The notes beneath the pieces were generated by a model. It saw only the letters and a program-made list of their open reading frames with translations, made no database searches and was not told the DNA's origin. Positions 27,664 to 37,027 of a stretch of 64,000 nucleotides of DNA are shown here, in pieces. The translations under genes and the position numbers were made by a program. The stretch is from Hyphomicrobiales bacterium (GTDB lineage Bacteria; Pseudomonadota; Alphaproteobacteria; Rhizobiales; Rhizobiaceae): NCBI GenBank assembly GCA_900472295.1, contig UCIA01000023.1:1-64000 (forward strand), read 5' to 3'. Numbering within the stretch: the stretch's first letter is position 1; each line of letters opens with the position of its first letter.

Positions 27664-27850
27664 GGGATCGCGATCAAGGCTGTTCGTGCCAGATAGTACT
27701 GCACCGGGCGACACGCCGCATCAATGAAGTGTGTCACAGACCGTAGCGCTCGACCGCTCGGGGCGAGATTCCCGGAGCGAAAAAGATCGGTGACGGCTGG
27801 TTTGTGCTACTGGCTAAGCTTCATCGAAGGTTCCTGCACAAGGCCGCTTC

Positions 27851-28483
27851 ATGCCCACCGATAGCCAGTACATTCTCGAACGCATCAGGCAAGGCTGCGT
27901 GACGCTTGCCGAGGACGAGTTCGTCATCGACAGGCTGGTGAAGTATGTCGGCAATGGCAGGATCCGCTGGCACGTCGAATTCCGTGGGCACCGCATCGAG
28001 CTGACGACCGGCCAGATCAAGAAGCAGCCGACCTTCCGCAGGAAAATCCTCGAACAGGCCGGCGTGCTGCCGCCGCAGCGGGCCGGGGCCGAGTACAGGC
28101 GATGGGCACTCGATCTCAGGCGGAATGCCGTCGAGCTTCCCTGGCGCGACAGGCCTGTCGATGCCGGTTTCGCCATCGACAGGCTCACCAGTCACGGCGA
28201 CGGGCGCTGGACGGTTGAATACCAGGGCAAGGCGATCAAGTTCACGACCACCAAACTGCGCCGGCAACTCAGTTTCCGCAAACGCATGCTGGCCAAGGCC
28301 AAGGTGCTGCCGCCCGAATTGGCCCCGGCTGCCTATCGCAAATGGATGGACTGGCTCATTCAAAACGCCACTGAGGCTTCACCGCAGGCCGGCGACGCCG
28401 TGATGACGGAGAAAAGCTGGCTCGACGACCTGCCGGAACTGGCCGGCTGGCAAGATCAAGCGCCGCCCGAAGAGGACGACTAG
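27851..28483 (+). CDS. Hypothetical protein made of two tandem repeats
   Basis: A 210-residue, soluble, basic protein. Residues about 22-95 (FVIDRLVKYVGNGRIRWHVE ... VLPPQRAGAEYRRWALDL) and about 103-172 (FAIDRLTSHGDGRWTVEY ... VLPPELAPAAYRKWMDWL) are two copies of one ~70-residue unit. Each has an IDRL start, a short beta hairpin, a Lys/Arg helix (TFRRKILEQA / SFRKRMLAKA) and a VLPP turn. The tail is acidic. The regular basic helices suggest nucleic-acid binding, but this is a guess. Not a family I recognise. Confidence 0.75.
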   Translation: MPTDSQYILERIRQGCVTLAEDEFVIDRLVKYVGNGRIRWHVEFRGHRIELTTGQIKKQPTFRRKILEQAGVLPPQRAGAEYRRWALDLRRNAVELPWRDRPVDAGFAIDRLTSHGDGRWTVEYQGKAIKFTTTKLRRQLSFRKRMLAKAKVLPPELAPAAYRKWMDWLIQNATEASPQAGDAVMTEKSWLDDLPELAGWQDQAPPEEDD

Positions 28484-28579
28484 GCGGGCGGCAGCGCCTC
28501 CAGTCAAGATTTATCCGCATTTTAACTAATGTAGGCAATCCTCACAGAGAGCGTTCTTCCGGCTGACGAGCAGAGTGGA

Positions 28580-28870
28580 ATGACTGACCTTTTGGATGAG
28601 GATGAACTTCCCAGCCCGCCCAAACGCGGGCGCGCGATAGCTTTGGCGACATTCCAGATCGTCCCGCCGATGGTTTCCGTGGGATGCGCCATCATGGCGG
28701 GCTATTTCACCTATGTGACCTCGCACAACAAGCCGCCCGCGGACATGGCGGCGCTGGCCGTGTCGATCATGAAATCGGGCGATGCTTCTCCGGAACTGCG
28801 CGATTGGGCAGCAGACGTCCTGGGAATACAGACCGATATCGGAATGCCGGCGAAGTCAGTCCAGCAATAG
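28580..28870 (+). CDS. Small hypothetical membrane protein
   Basis: A 96-residue protein with an acidic N terminus, a basic PPKRGR stretch and one TM segment (about 20-46, IALATFQIVPPMVSVGCAIM), then a soluble tail of about 50 residues. No family recognised. It lies 96 bp after the two-repeat protein gene and might share its transcript. Confidence 0.55.
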   Translation: MTDLLDEDELPSPPKRGRAIALATFQIVPPMVSVGCAIMAGYFTYVTSHNKPPADMAALAVSIMKSGDASPELRDWAADVLGIQTDIGMPAKSVQQ

Positions 28871-29144
28871 CTCCTGCGGCAAGCATTTGGTCGCCGCCAA
28901 AGCCAGCGGCCGGCGCCGCTCATTTAGAGATTGCCTGAGTAGGCGCCGGCCAGGCGGGCATTGGGGTACCCGCCGACGCTACATTAGCATTCACGCATAG
29001 ATGAGATATGGCGCGAACGCGGAAGGCCCGGCGCGTCCTGCCGTTAGCCGTGGGCTCAAAACCCTCTGATATCGATTTCACCCCGGCCAGTCCCCTTGCG
29101 GACGTACCCAAGTTGCGCCATGACTGTCTTGGGGGGATTTTCAA

Positions 29145-29609
29145 ATGAAAATAAGTATTCTTGCCGCCTTGGCGGCGGCGCTTGCTGTTTCCGGTTGCGC
29201 ATCGGTCGCGCGCGGAACTACAGAAAAAGTCTCGTTGAATTCAGAGCCGCCCGATGCCGCTATCCGTACATCCCTCGGGCATTCCTGCCCAGCATCGCCA
29301 TGCACAGTCGAAGTAAGCCGGAAAGAAGGCTTTACCGCCTTTGCCGAGAAGGAAGGCTACAAGCCAGGCAGCCTCTACATCGGCACCAAGATGAGCGGCA
29401 ATGGTGCCGCGGGGCTTGCCGGAAACATTCTCGTCGGCGGCATTATCGGCGTCGGCGTCGATGCGGTAACCGGCGCCACGCTCGATCATTTTCCGAACCC
29501 GGCGCTCATAGCGCTGGTTCCTATCGACGCGCCCGGCGAGAGCACTAAGGCAGTGGTGCCGCCTCCTGCCCCGCCGGCGAAGAACAACAGCGCGCATACC
29601 GGCGTCTGA
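29145..29609 (+). CDS. Predicted lipoprotein
   Basis: A 154-residue protein with a lipoprotein signal (MKISILAALAAALAVSGCAS; lipobox VSGC, Cys18). The mature part has PEGA-like text (VSLNSEPPDAAI, PCTVEVSRKEGF), then a Gly-rich hydrophobic stretch (AAGLAGNILVGGIIGVGVDA) and a Pro-rich tail. This matches a widespread class of translocation-associated or surface lipoproteins of unknown role. GGGGGG upstream is the ribosome site. Confidence 0.8.
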   Translation: MKISILAALAAALAVSGCASVARGTTEKVSLNSEPPDAAIRTSLGHSCPASPCTVEVSRKEGFTAFAEKEGYKPGSLYIGTKMSGNGAAGLAGNILVGGIIGVGVDAVTGATLDHFPNPALIALVPIDAPGESTKAVVPPPAPPAKNNSAHTGV

Positions 29610-29639
29610 GCGAACGGCGGAGATCTACTCGCAGCCCGC

Positions 29640-29701
29640 TATGCCTTGATCTCGAGCAAATCCTCGAGGCCGTGTAGACATTGCCGGTGCGCATGCAGGG
29701 C
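29640..29701 (-). pseudogene. 3' remnant of an aldehyde dehydrogenase gene
   Basis: On the minus strand the sequence reads MRTGNVY and then, after a deletion and frame change, GLEDLLEIKA followed by a stop. In the intact enzyme at 37028-38461 these peptides (MRTGNVY and GLEDFLEIKG) are 27 residues apart. The nucleotide match to 37046-37189 is close on both sides of the missing part. Because this one stops right after EIKA, it comes from a related paralogue rather than a plain duplicate. Confidence 0.7.
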
Positions 29702-29966
29702 GAAGTACCGTCATGGCCGGGCGTGAGTGCGATCAGTACCAACGAGTATTTCAGATCCGCCGGGGCCAGCGCGGCCAAGAATCTTATATGCGAAGAAGCT
29801 GATATATACTGGCCGCTAACAGAGGGTAGACAAGCGAAGATTCCAATTGCATGTTGGCACTGGGACGGGGCTCGACCGGCAAGCGCAAAGGATGCTTGGC
29901 GGTGGTTGGCACAAGCTGAACCGTACAGCCGCAATTGCCGCGGTTGTGAGACAGGGAGTCCCAAGG

Positions 29967-32900
29967 ATGCCTAATCCAAGCCAAACCAGCGATCAATGGT
30001 GGGTCAACGACCAGACGCCGGATAACCCATACGGCAAAAGCGAAGACTACGAGTCCTACCTAAACTACCTTGGAGCGCTGGACCGGTCGCTGACACCGGC
30101 GATCGCGGCGGGAACGCTGAGGATCAATGTCACTGAGCTCAACAACCATCCCGAGTACAAGGCCGCCGCGATCGGCGCCTTGCAGATGTGGGCCCTTGTC
30201 ACGCCTTTGAAGTTCGAAATTGTCGACGATGCGCCATACAACAGCGCAACCGACTGGATGCAGGTTGTCAGCCCCGAACTGGGCGAGGAGGACGACGGCA
30301 GCGCCTATTCCAGCGACCGCTATGTCAGCATCGGCCAGCGTTTCCATGACACCGAACCCAACAAGACCGATATTGGCGGCTATGTCTTCGATTCCTTCAT
30401 CCATGAATTCGGTCACGAGTTCGGCCTGAACCATCCCGGCCTCTACAATTACAGCGGTCCCGGTGGCGTCCAGATCAATTATCTCAACAATGCGACCTGG
30501 ACCTACGACCGCCAGCAATACAGCGTCATGTCCTATTTCGATGGGATCGACGTCGGCGAAACCAGCCGCTGGTCGGCTTCAACGCCGATGATGGCCGACA
30601 TAGAAGCCGTCATCCGCCGCTTTTTCGCGACCGTCGACGAGAATGGGGTGTTCACCTATCAGCATATCGACCTCAACACGGGCGACAATGTCTACGGCTT
30701 CGGCAGTACCATTGATGGCTACCGGCTCAGCGCCTCGGGCATGCAGCACGATATCGGTTTTGTCATCCACGACACCGGCGGAACCGACACGGTCGACTTC
30801 TCGGGCTCGACGGCGGGCACGATCCTGGACCTGCGCGCCGGTCAGTTCTCCAGCGTCAACGGCCACAGCAACAATGTGTCGATCTTTGCCGGGCACAACG
30901 CCGACACAACCGACTATTACATCGAGAACGGCATCGGCAGCAGCTACAACGATATACTGATCGGCAATGGCGGAGCCAACGTGCTGGATGGCCGTGGCGG
31001 CGCCGACCGCATGGCCGGCGGTGGCGGCGACGATATCTATTTCGTCGATTCCCTCGACGACATCGTGCGCGAGGAAGCCAATGGCGGCAACGACACGGTC
31101 GTTCTGCTGTCCCGGAACTTGAATATCCGGAAAATCGCCAACGTCGAACACATTATCTACGCCGACGAGTCGACACTCCAGCCGGGTAATGGCGGCGGCG
31201 AACCGGCTCCCATCATCGGCGACAACACGCTGACCAGCATCATCTTCGGCGACAATGGCAACAATACGCTCGACGGCGGCGCCGGCAACGACACGATCTT
31301 CGGTCAGGGCGGCGATGATCTCATCATCGGCGGCCGCGACTCGCTCGCCAGCCGCGACATCAACAACACCATCGATGTCGCCGACCTTGAAGACCAGACC
31401 GAGAGCGACGATGGCAATGACACGCTCTATGGCGGCCGCGGCAACGATACGATCCTCGGCGGCCAGGGCAACGACATACTCGACGGCGGCGACGGCGACG
31501 ATACGCTGAGCGGACAGGACGGCATCGACATTTTCCGGGGCGGCGCCGGCGTCGACACGGTCGACTACAGCAAGGAAAGCCCCTTCCAGTTGATCGTCAA
31601 CCTCGAGACCAACGTGGCCAGCGGCGGAACCGCCTCGGGCGACACCTTCTACAGCATCGAGAACCTGATCGGGTCCGATGACCGCATCGACCGTTTCATC
31701 GGCACATCGGCGGCAAACCATTTCTGGGGCCGGGGCGGCGGCGACTACTTCAATGGTGGCGGCGGCAACGACATACTGGATGGCGGCAATGACGGCGACA
31801 TCATTTACGGTGAGGCCGGCAACGACACCATCATCGGCGGCGCCGGCCAGGACTATCTGGATGGCGGCGCCGGCATCGATACGGTCGTCTACGAAGGCAG
31901 CTCCGCCGGCGTGACGATCGACCTCGCCAACGGCACGGCCAATGGCGGCGACGGCGATGGCCCGGTGCAGATCGTCGGGCGCGGCACCGTTATCCGGCAC
32001 GACATCCTCGTGGGCTTCGAAAACGCCGTCGGTTCCTTCTTCGACGACCATCTCATCGGCAACGCCCAGGCCAACAAACTTTCCGGCGGCGCCGGCAACG
32101 ACACGCTGACTGGCGGCGGCGGCGCCGACATATTGAACGGCGGTGCCGGCAGCGACACGGCGGACTATGCCGACGCGACCAGCGGGCAAAACCTCAAACT
32201 GGGTGGCGGCAAATCCGGCGGCGACACCTATATCTCGATCGAGAATCTGGCCGGTTCGGGCTTCAACGATCGCCTGACGGGCGACAATGCGGCCAATGTG
32301 CTGACCGGCCAGGGCGGCGCCGACAAGATCGACGGCGGCGGCGGCGATGACACCCTGCTTGGCGATTTCGCCTATCAGGGCGATGCTCCGCCACGCCCGG
32401 GCATGGGCACCGGCTACGCCACGCTCGGACCCGATGCGACGAACAATTCGACCTCTACCGCCTTCGATATCTCGAACAACTTCTCGCTGGCCGCCGATCC
32501 CGATATCTTCGATTCGACGACCACGCTTCACACCACCGTCAACGCCACCGGAAACGGTCTCGGCGGATATTACAGCGTCAACCTGGCGGCCGGCACGATC
32601 ATCACCATCGACATCGATGGCATTGCTGATCCCAACGTCCATGACAGCTGGGTCAGGCTGCTCGACAGCGATGGCAATATCGTTGCCCAGAACGACGATG
32701 GCGGCAACGACCCCGGCTCCACAAACGGCCGGGATTCGAGCACGAGCTTCATCATCCAGGAAACCGGAACCTATTATATTCTGGAAGGCCAATGGTCGGC
32801 CTCGGCTCCGGGCGATGGCTGGGTGGAAGCCGTGCCGGACGGCTCGACATACAAGCTGAACGTCTCGGTCGAATTCCCGCCGGCGCCGGCTCAGCCGGGC

Positions 32901-33308
32901 GTTGCGGGCGCCGATACGCTCAACGGCGGCGGCGGTAACGACCTGCTGGACGGCGGGCTGGCCGCCGACACGCTGACCGGCGGCGCCGGCGACGACTATT
33001 TCCGCTTCTCGACAGAACTCGGGAACGGCAATATCGACTGGATCAAGGACTTCAAGGTCGCCGACGATACGATCCTGCTGGACAACCTCATCTTTGCCAG
33101 CGTTGGCGGCGACGGCGCTCTCAGCCTGGGCTCATTCTACAAGAGCGCATCGGGTGCTGCTCATGATGCCGACGACCGCATCATCTACGACACCGACAAT
33201 GGAATATTGTCTTACGACGCCGATGGTTCCGGACAGGGAGCAGCCGTTCAGTTTGCACACCTGAACACAAATCTGGATCTTTCGGCTGCAGACTTCATTG
33301 TCATCTAA
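29967..33308 (+). CDS. RTX calcium-binding protein with serralysin-like metalloprotease domain
   Basis: A 1,113-residue type I secretion substrate. It has no Sec signal. The zinc site HEFGHEFGLNH (His146, Glu147, His150, His156) and a Met-turn (SVMSYFDG) place residues 1-210 in the M10B/serralysin family. Several RTX nonapeptide blocks follow (GGAGNDTIFGQGGDDLI type). A pre-peptidase-like beta domain lies at about 830-970, another short RTX block after it, and a typical C-terminal secretion end (DADGSGQGAA ... LSAADFIVI). ATG 29967 has GGGAG 8 bases upstream. It starts an operon with its exporter. Probably an extracellular protease; the substrate is unknown. Confidence 0.92.
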   Translation: MPNPSQTSDQWWVNDQTPDNPYGKSEDYESYLNYLGALDRSLTPAIAAGTLRINVTELNNHPEYKAAAIGALQMWALVTPLKFEIVDDAPYNSATDWMQVVSPELGEEDDGSAYSSDRYVSIGQRFHDTEPNKTDIGGYVFDSFIHEFGHEFGLNHPGLYNYSGPGGVQINYLNNATWTYDRQQYSVMSYFDGIDVGETSRWSASTPMMADIEAVIRRFFATVDENGVFTYQHIDLNTGDNVYGFGSTIDGYRLSASGMQHDIGFVIHDTGGTDTVDFSGSTAGTILDLRAGQFSSVNGHSNNVSIFAGHNADTTDYYIENGIGSSYNDILIGNGGANVLDGRGGADRMAGGGGDDIYFVDSLDDIVREEANGGNDTVVLLSRNLNIRKIANVEHIIYADESTLQPGNGGGEPAPIIGDNTLTSIIFGDNGNNTLDGGAGNDTIFGQGGDDLIIGGRDSLASRDINNTIDVADLEDQTESDDGNDTLYGGRGNDTILGGQGNDILDGGDGDDTLSGQDGIDIFRGGAGVDTVDYSKESPFQLIVNLETNVASGGTASGDTFYSIENLIGSDDRIDRFIGTSAANHFWGRGGGDYFNGGGGNDILDGGNDGDIIYGEAGNDTIIGGAGQDYLDGGAGIDTVVYEGSSAGVTIDLANGTANGGDGDGPVQIVGRGTVIRHDILVGFENAVGSFFDDHLIGNAQANKLSGGAGNDTLTGGGGADILNGGAGSDTADYADATSGQNLKLGGGKSGGDTYISIENLAGSGFNDRLTGDNAANVLTGQGGADKIDGGGGDDTLLGDFAYQGDAPPRPGMGTGYATLGPDATNNSTSTAFDISNNFSLAADPDIFDSTTTLHTTVNATGNGLGGYYSVNLAAGTIITIDIDGIADPNVHDSWVRLLDSDGNIVAQNDDGGNDPGSTNGRDSSTSFIIQETGTYYILEGQWSASAPGDGWVEAVPDGSTYKLNVSVEFPPAPAQPGVAGADTLNGGGGNDLLDGGLAADTLTGGAGDDYFRFSTELGNGNIDWIKDFKVADDTILLDNLIFASVGGDGALSLGSFYKSASGAAHDADDRIIYDTDNGILSYDADGSGQGAAVQFAHLNTNLDLSAADFIVI

Positions 33309-33316
33309 CGCGCTAA

Positions 33317-33346
33317 CGGGAGGGGAGCATTCAGGCTCCCCTCCCG
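33317..33346 (+). terminator. Hairpin after the RTX gene
   Basis: CGGGAGGGGAGC (33317-33328) pairs perfectly with GCTCCCCTCCCG (33335-33346) around a 6-base loop, starting 8 bases after the stop codon. There is no strong U-run. It probably lowers read-through so that the secreted protein is made in excess over the exporter. Confidence 0.7.
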
Positions 33347-33392
33347 AAACACGCCGCGTTGCAGAGGTAACGCAGCGAAAAGGGAGAGTACG

Positions 33393-33785
33393 ATGGCAGA
33401 CCGCCGCACAGTGTTAATGGCCGCCGGAGTTGCGGCTGTCGCCGCGGCCACCGGGGCAGCGGCTACGCAATCAATAGATATTCGCGGCGCAGTCACCTTC
33501 GTGGGCGGCAAGGCCATCCCGGAAGGTCATCTCGAGATCTATCTCGAGGACCCCGCCATTCAGGACAGCGCGCAACGGCGCGCCGCGAAAACCAGCCTCA
33601 AAAGCGAGGGCGGCTCCAAGACGATAGAATTTTCCTTGCCCCTGCCTGCGAGCTCCTCTGCTTCACCGACGCTGCAGGTCGTTGCACGCCTGGAGCGTGC
33701 CGACGGCTGGCTGGTGGCGCGGGGCAGCGCACAGTTCGAGGCGGGCTTGCCCGTCCATGTCACACTCAAGGCAGTCATGTATTGA
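33393..33785 (+). CDS. YbaY/YscW-like periplasmic protein
   Basis: A 130-residue protein with an N-terminal export signal (RRTVLMAAGVAAVAAATGAA). The mature beta-rich domain (IRGAVTFVGGKAIPEGHLEI, then LEDPAIQDSAQRR) resembles the YbaY/YscW (PF09619) fold of small envelope proteins. GGGAG precedes the ATG. It sits between the RTX substrate and its ABC exporter, so an accessory role in secretion or in protecting the protease is possible. The family match is moderate. Confidence 0.65.
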   Translation: MADRRTVLMAAGVAAVAAATGAAATQSIDIRGAVTFVGGKAIPEGHLEIYLEDPAIQDSAQRRAAKTSLKSEGGSKTIEFSLPLPASSSASPTLQVVARLERADGWLVARGSAQFEAGLPVHVTLKAVMY

Positions 33786-33819
33786 GGGGCGAGATGCCAT
33801 ATCCTGATTGCGAGCCTGC

Positions 33820-35556
33820 ATGCAGCTGACGCCATCGCCGCCGCTTACGCTGGTCGGAATCCTGGCGTCCTTTCGACGTGCGTTTTCGGGCATTGTCCTG
33901 ATGAGCGGGGTCGTCAACGTGCTGACCCTGACCGGCTCGTTCTTCATGTTGCAAGTCTATGACCGGGTCGTTCCGGGCCGCAGCGTGCCGACACTGGTCG
34001 GCCTGGCGGTGCTTGCGGGAACATTGTTCGTGTTTCAGGGCGTTCTGGAGCTGATCCGCTCGCGCCTCATGGTGCGGCTGGGACAGGGGTTGGACGCAAA
34101 GCTGAGCCCGTCGGTCTATTCGGCGCTGATGCGCCTGCCGCTGCGCGCCAAGCCTTCCGGCGACGGACTGCAGCCCTTGCGGGATCTGGATCAGGTACGC
34201 TCCTTTATCGGCAGTGCCGGCCCGACCGCATTGTTCGACCTGCCATGGATGCCGCTCTATATCGGCATCTGTTTCATTTTTCATTTCTGGATCGGCGTTA
34301 CCGCGCTTGCCGGCGCCGTTGTCCTGTTTGCACTGACGCTGCTGGCCGAACTCCGCACTCGCGGCCCCACAAGGATCGCCGGACAGCACGCAGCCGTCCG
34401 CAGCACGTTGGCCGAGGCGACACGGCGCAATGCCGAAGCCATGCAGGCCATGGGTTTTGGCGGGCGCATCGCCGAGCGATGGTCTGCCGTCAATGCCGAG
34501 TACCTCAACGCCCATGCGGCAGCCAGCGATGTCGCGGGAACGCTTGGCACGATTTCCAAGATCCTGCGATTGATGCTGCAATCGGCAATGCTGGCGATCG
34601 GCGCTTATCTGGTCATCCAGCAGGAGGCGACCGGCGGCATCATGATCGCAAGCTCGATCATGATGGGCCGGGCTCTGGCTCCGATCGAACTGGCGATAGC
34701 GCATTGGAAGGGTTTCATTGCGGCGCGGCAAAGCTGGGCACGCTTGAAGCAGCTTCTGTCTTCGCTGCCGGACGAAGCAGCCGGCGTAACCCTGCCCGCG
34801 CCTGTCGGCGCGTTGGCGGTCGAGAATGTCAGTGTGGCGCCGCCGGGTGAACGGACGCCGGTGGTGTGGGATGCAAGTTTCTCACTGGCAAAGGGGGCGG
34901 GCCTGGGGATCATCGGCCCGAGCGCTTCCGGTAAATCGTCGCTGGTGCGTACGCTTGCGGGTGTCTGGCTGCCGGCGCGCGGCGCCGTGCGGCTGGACGG
35001 CGCGACGCTTGACCAGTGGCCGGCCGAAGAGCTGGGCAAACATATCGGCTATCTGCCGCAGGATGTGCAGTTGTTCGACGGAACGATTGCGCAAAACATC
35101 GCCCGCTTCGACCCGGATGCGTCATCCGACATGGTGCTTGCGGCGGCCAAGGCCGCCGGCGTGCATGATCTCGTCGTGCATCTGGCCGACGGCTACGACA
35201 CAAGGGTCGGCGAAGCTGGCGCCTCACTGTCGGCGGGACAACGGCAGCGCGTCGCGCTGGCGCGCTCGCTCTATGGCGATCCGTTCCTGGTTATCCTGGA
35301 CGAGCCCAATTCCAATCTCGATTCAGAGGGTGAAGTGGCCTTGTCCGCCGCCATCCAGGGCATCAGGGACCGCGGCGGCATCGTCATCGTCGTCGCGCAC
35401 CGATCCACCGTGCTGGCCAATGTCGATACGGTGCTGGTGATGGCCAATGGCCATGTGCAGGCCTTCGGCCCGAAAGATGAGGTGCTCAACAAGGTCTTCC
35501 GCTCGGCAGCACCGCTCAAGGTCGTTGCCGCCACGGAGCGAGGCGTTCCGGCATGA
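33820..35556 (+). CDS. Type I secretion ABC transporter (permease-ATPase, PrtD-like)
   Basis: A 578-residue inner-membrane exporter. TM domain at residues 15-310, then the nucleotide-binding domain with Walker A GPSASGKSS, signature SAGQRQR, Walker B LVILDEP and the switch His in VVAHRS. There is no C39 peptidase domain, as in PrtD/AprD exporters for proteases. ATG 33820 is chosen; an in-frame TTG at 33808 is less likely. The stop overlaps the start of the HlyD gene (ATGA). With the RTX protein upstream this is a dedicated secretion system. Confidence 0.93.
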   Translation: MQLTPSPPLTLVGILASFRRAFSGIVLMSGVVNVLTLTGSFFMLQVYDRVVPGRSVPTLVGLAVLAGTLFVFQGVLELIRSRLMVRLGQGLDAKLSPSVYSALMRLPLRAKPSGDGLQPLRDLDQVRSFIGSAGPTALFDLPWMPLYIGICFIFHFWIGVTALAGAVVLFALTLLAELRTRGPTRIAGQHAAVRSTLAEATRRNAEAMQAMGFGGRIAERWSAVNAEYLNAHAAASDVAGTLGTISKILRLMLQSAMLAIGAYLVIQQEATGGIMIASSIMMGRALAPIELAIAHWKGFIAARQSWARLKQLLSSLPDEAAGVTLPAPVGALAVENVSVAPPGERTPVVWDASFSLAKGAGLGIIGPSASGKSSLVRTLAGVWLPARGAVRLDGATLDQWPAEELGKHIGYLPQDVQLFDGTIAQNIARFDPDASSDMVLAAAKAAGVHDLVVHLADGYDTRVGEAGASLSAGQRQRVALARSLYGDPFLVILDEPNSNLDSEGEVALSAAIQGIRDRGGIVIVVAHRSTVLANVDTVLVMANGHVQAFGPKDEVLNKVFRSAAPLKVVAATERGVPA

Positions 35557-36863
35557 GCGAGGACAGAAGCGCTTTGCACCACAGGCAGGTCCGCCGCTAT
35601 CTCGTGGCCGGGGTTGCCACCTGTGTGCTGCTTGTCGGCGGTGTAGGCGGCCTGGCTGCAGTGACCAAAATGTCGGGTGCGGTGATCGCGTCCGGCCGGC
35701 TGGTGGTCGATTCCAATGTAAAGAAGGTTCAGCATCCGACCGGCGGCGTGGTCGGCGAGATCAGGGTGCGTGAAGGCGACCGGGTCAAGGCGGGCGATAT
35801 TCTGGTGCGCCTGGACGAGACGACGACGCGCGCCAATTTGGCAATCGTCTCAAAAGGCCTGGATGAGTTTTATGCACGCTTGGCGCGCCTGGAGGCGGAG
35901 CGCGACGGCAAGGACACGATCAGCTTTCCGGAGGTTTTGACATCGCGGCGCGACGAAGCCGGTGTCGCGGCTTCGATGGCCGGAGAACAATCGCTGTTCG
36001 ATTTCCGGCACCAGGCGCGGTCTGGCCAGCGATCGCAATTGCGCGAACGGGTCGCCCAGTCGGCGCAGGAGACTGCCGGCCTGACCGAGCAGCGGCAGGC
36101 GAAACGCCGCGAGATCGAGCTGATCCAGATCGAGCTGGAAGGCGTCCGGTCGCTGTGGCGTCGCAAGCTGATAGGGATCGAGCGGATGACGGCGCTGGAA
36201 CGGGACGCGGTGCGGCTCGAGGGCGAGCATGGGCAGTTGACCGCGGGAATAGCCCAGGTGAAAGGCAAGGCGGCCGAGATCGAACTGCAGATCATCCAGA
36301 TCGACCAGGATCTTCGCAGCGAGGTCGCGACCGATATACGCGAAACGCAAGGAAAGATCTCCGAGTTCGTCGAACGCAAGGTCGCAGCCGAGGACCAGTT
36401 GAAGCGCATCGACCTGCGCAGCCCGCAGGATGGCGTGGTGCTGCAGTTGGCCGTGCATACGATCGGTGGGGTGATCACACCCGGCGAACAGGTGATGCAG
36501 ATCGTACCGGTAACGGACGACCTGACCGTCGAAGCGCATATTGCACCGCAGGATATCGACCAGGTGACGATGGGCCAGAATGCGATTTTGCGCCTGTCGG
36601 CCTTCAATCGGCAAACCACGCCGGAACTGACCGGGACGCTGTCGCGGATCTCGGCGGATCTCACCACCGAAGAGCGCACCGGAGCAGCCTATTATGTTGC
36701 GCGGGTGACGCTGCCGAAAACCGAGGTCGCCAAGCTGCGCGGCCTGGCGCTGGCGCCGGGCATGCCGGCCGAAGTGTTCTTCCCGACGGGTGACCGGACG
36801 ATGCTGTCCTATCTGGTGAAGCCGCTGTCGGATCAGATCCAGAAAGCCTTCCGGGAAGAATGA
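35553..36863 (+). CDS. HlyD-family membrane fusion protein of type I secretion
   Basis: A 436-residue periplasmic adaptor. One TM segment (about 15-38), then a lipoyl half (KVQHPTGGVVGEIRVREGDR), a long alpha-helical coiled-coil hairpin (about 85-280), the second lipoyl half (DLRSPQDGVVLQLAVHTIGG) and a beta-barrel domain with a C-terminal tail typical of PrtE/HlyD. It is translationally coupled to the ABC gene by a 4-base overlap. An outer-membrane TolC-like channel is not in this window. Confidence 0.93.
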   Translation: MSEDRSALHHRQVRRYLVAGVATCVLLVGGVGGLAAVTKMSGAVIASGRLVVDSNVKKVQHPTGGVVGEIRVREGDRVKAGDILVRLDETTTRANLAIVSKGLDEFYARLARLEAERDGKDTISFPEVLTSRRDEAGVAASMAGEQSLFDFRHQARSGQRSQLRERVAQSAQETAGLTEQRQAKRREIELIQIELEGVRSLWRRKLIGIERMTALERDAVRLEGEHGQLTAGIAQVKGKAAEIELQIIQIDQDLRSEVATDIRETQGKISEFVERKVAAEDQLKRIDLRSPQDGVVLQLAVHTIGGVITPGEQVMQIVPVTDDLTVEAHIAPQDIDQVTMGQNAILRLSAFNRQTTPELTGTLSRISADLTTEERTGAAYYVARVTLPKTEVAKLRGLALAPGMPAEVFFPTGDRTMLSYLVKPLSDQIQKAFREE

Positions 36864-36904
36864 AGCCTCACCTTTGAGAGCTGAAGCTTCGGGACCGGCT
36901 CGAG

Positions 36905-37003
36905 CAATTCCAGGAAAAGTGTGAAACGGTTTTCCGTCCGGAATTGCGCAAAAACAAAGAGATAGAGCGTTTCGCCATTTCCGTGAAACGGTGAAACGCT
37001 CTA
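36905..37003. repeat. Double-hairpin intergenic repeat
   Basis: Two consecutive inverted repeats. CAATTCC.GGAAAA (from 36905) pairs with TTTTCC..GGAATTG (to 36946). TAGAGCGTTTC (36963-36973) pairs with GAAACGCTCTA (36993-37003) with further partial pairing inside. It lies between the convergent HlyD and aldehyde dehydrogenase genes and can terminate both transcripts. From memory, near-identical double hairpins occur many times in rhizobial genomes. Confidence 0.8.
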
Positions 37004-37027
37004 GATCTCGACCCCGAGGGGTAGCCC

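Noticed and set aside
30579..32792. 737-codon minus-strand frame opposite the RTX gene
   Set aside because: Low-complexity Val/Ala/Asp text produced by the complement of the Gly-Asp-rich RTX repeats.
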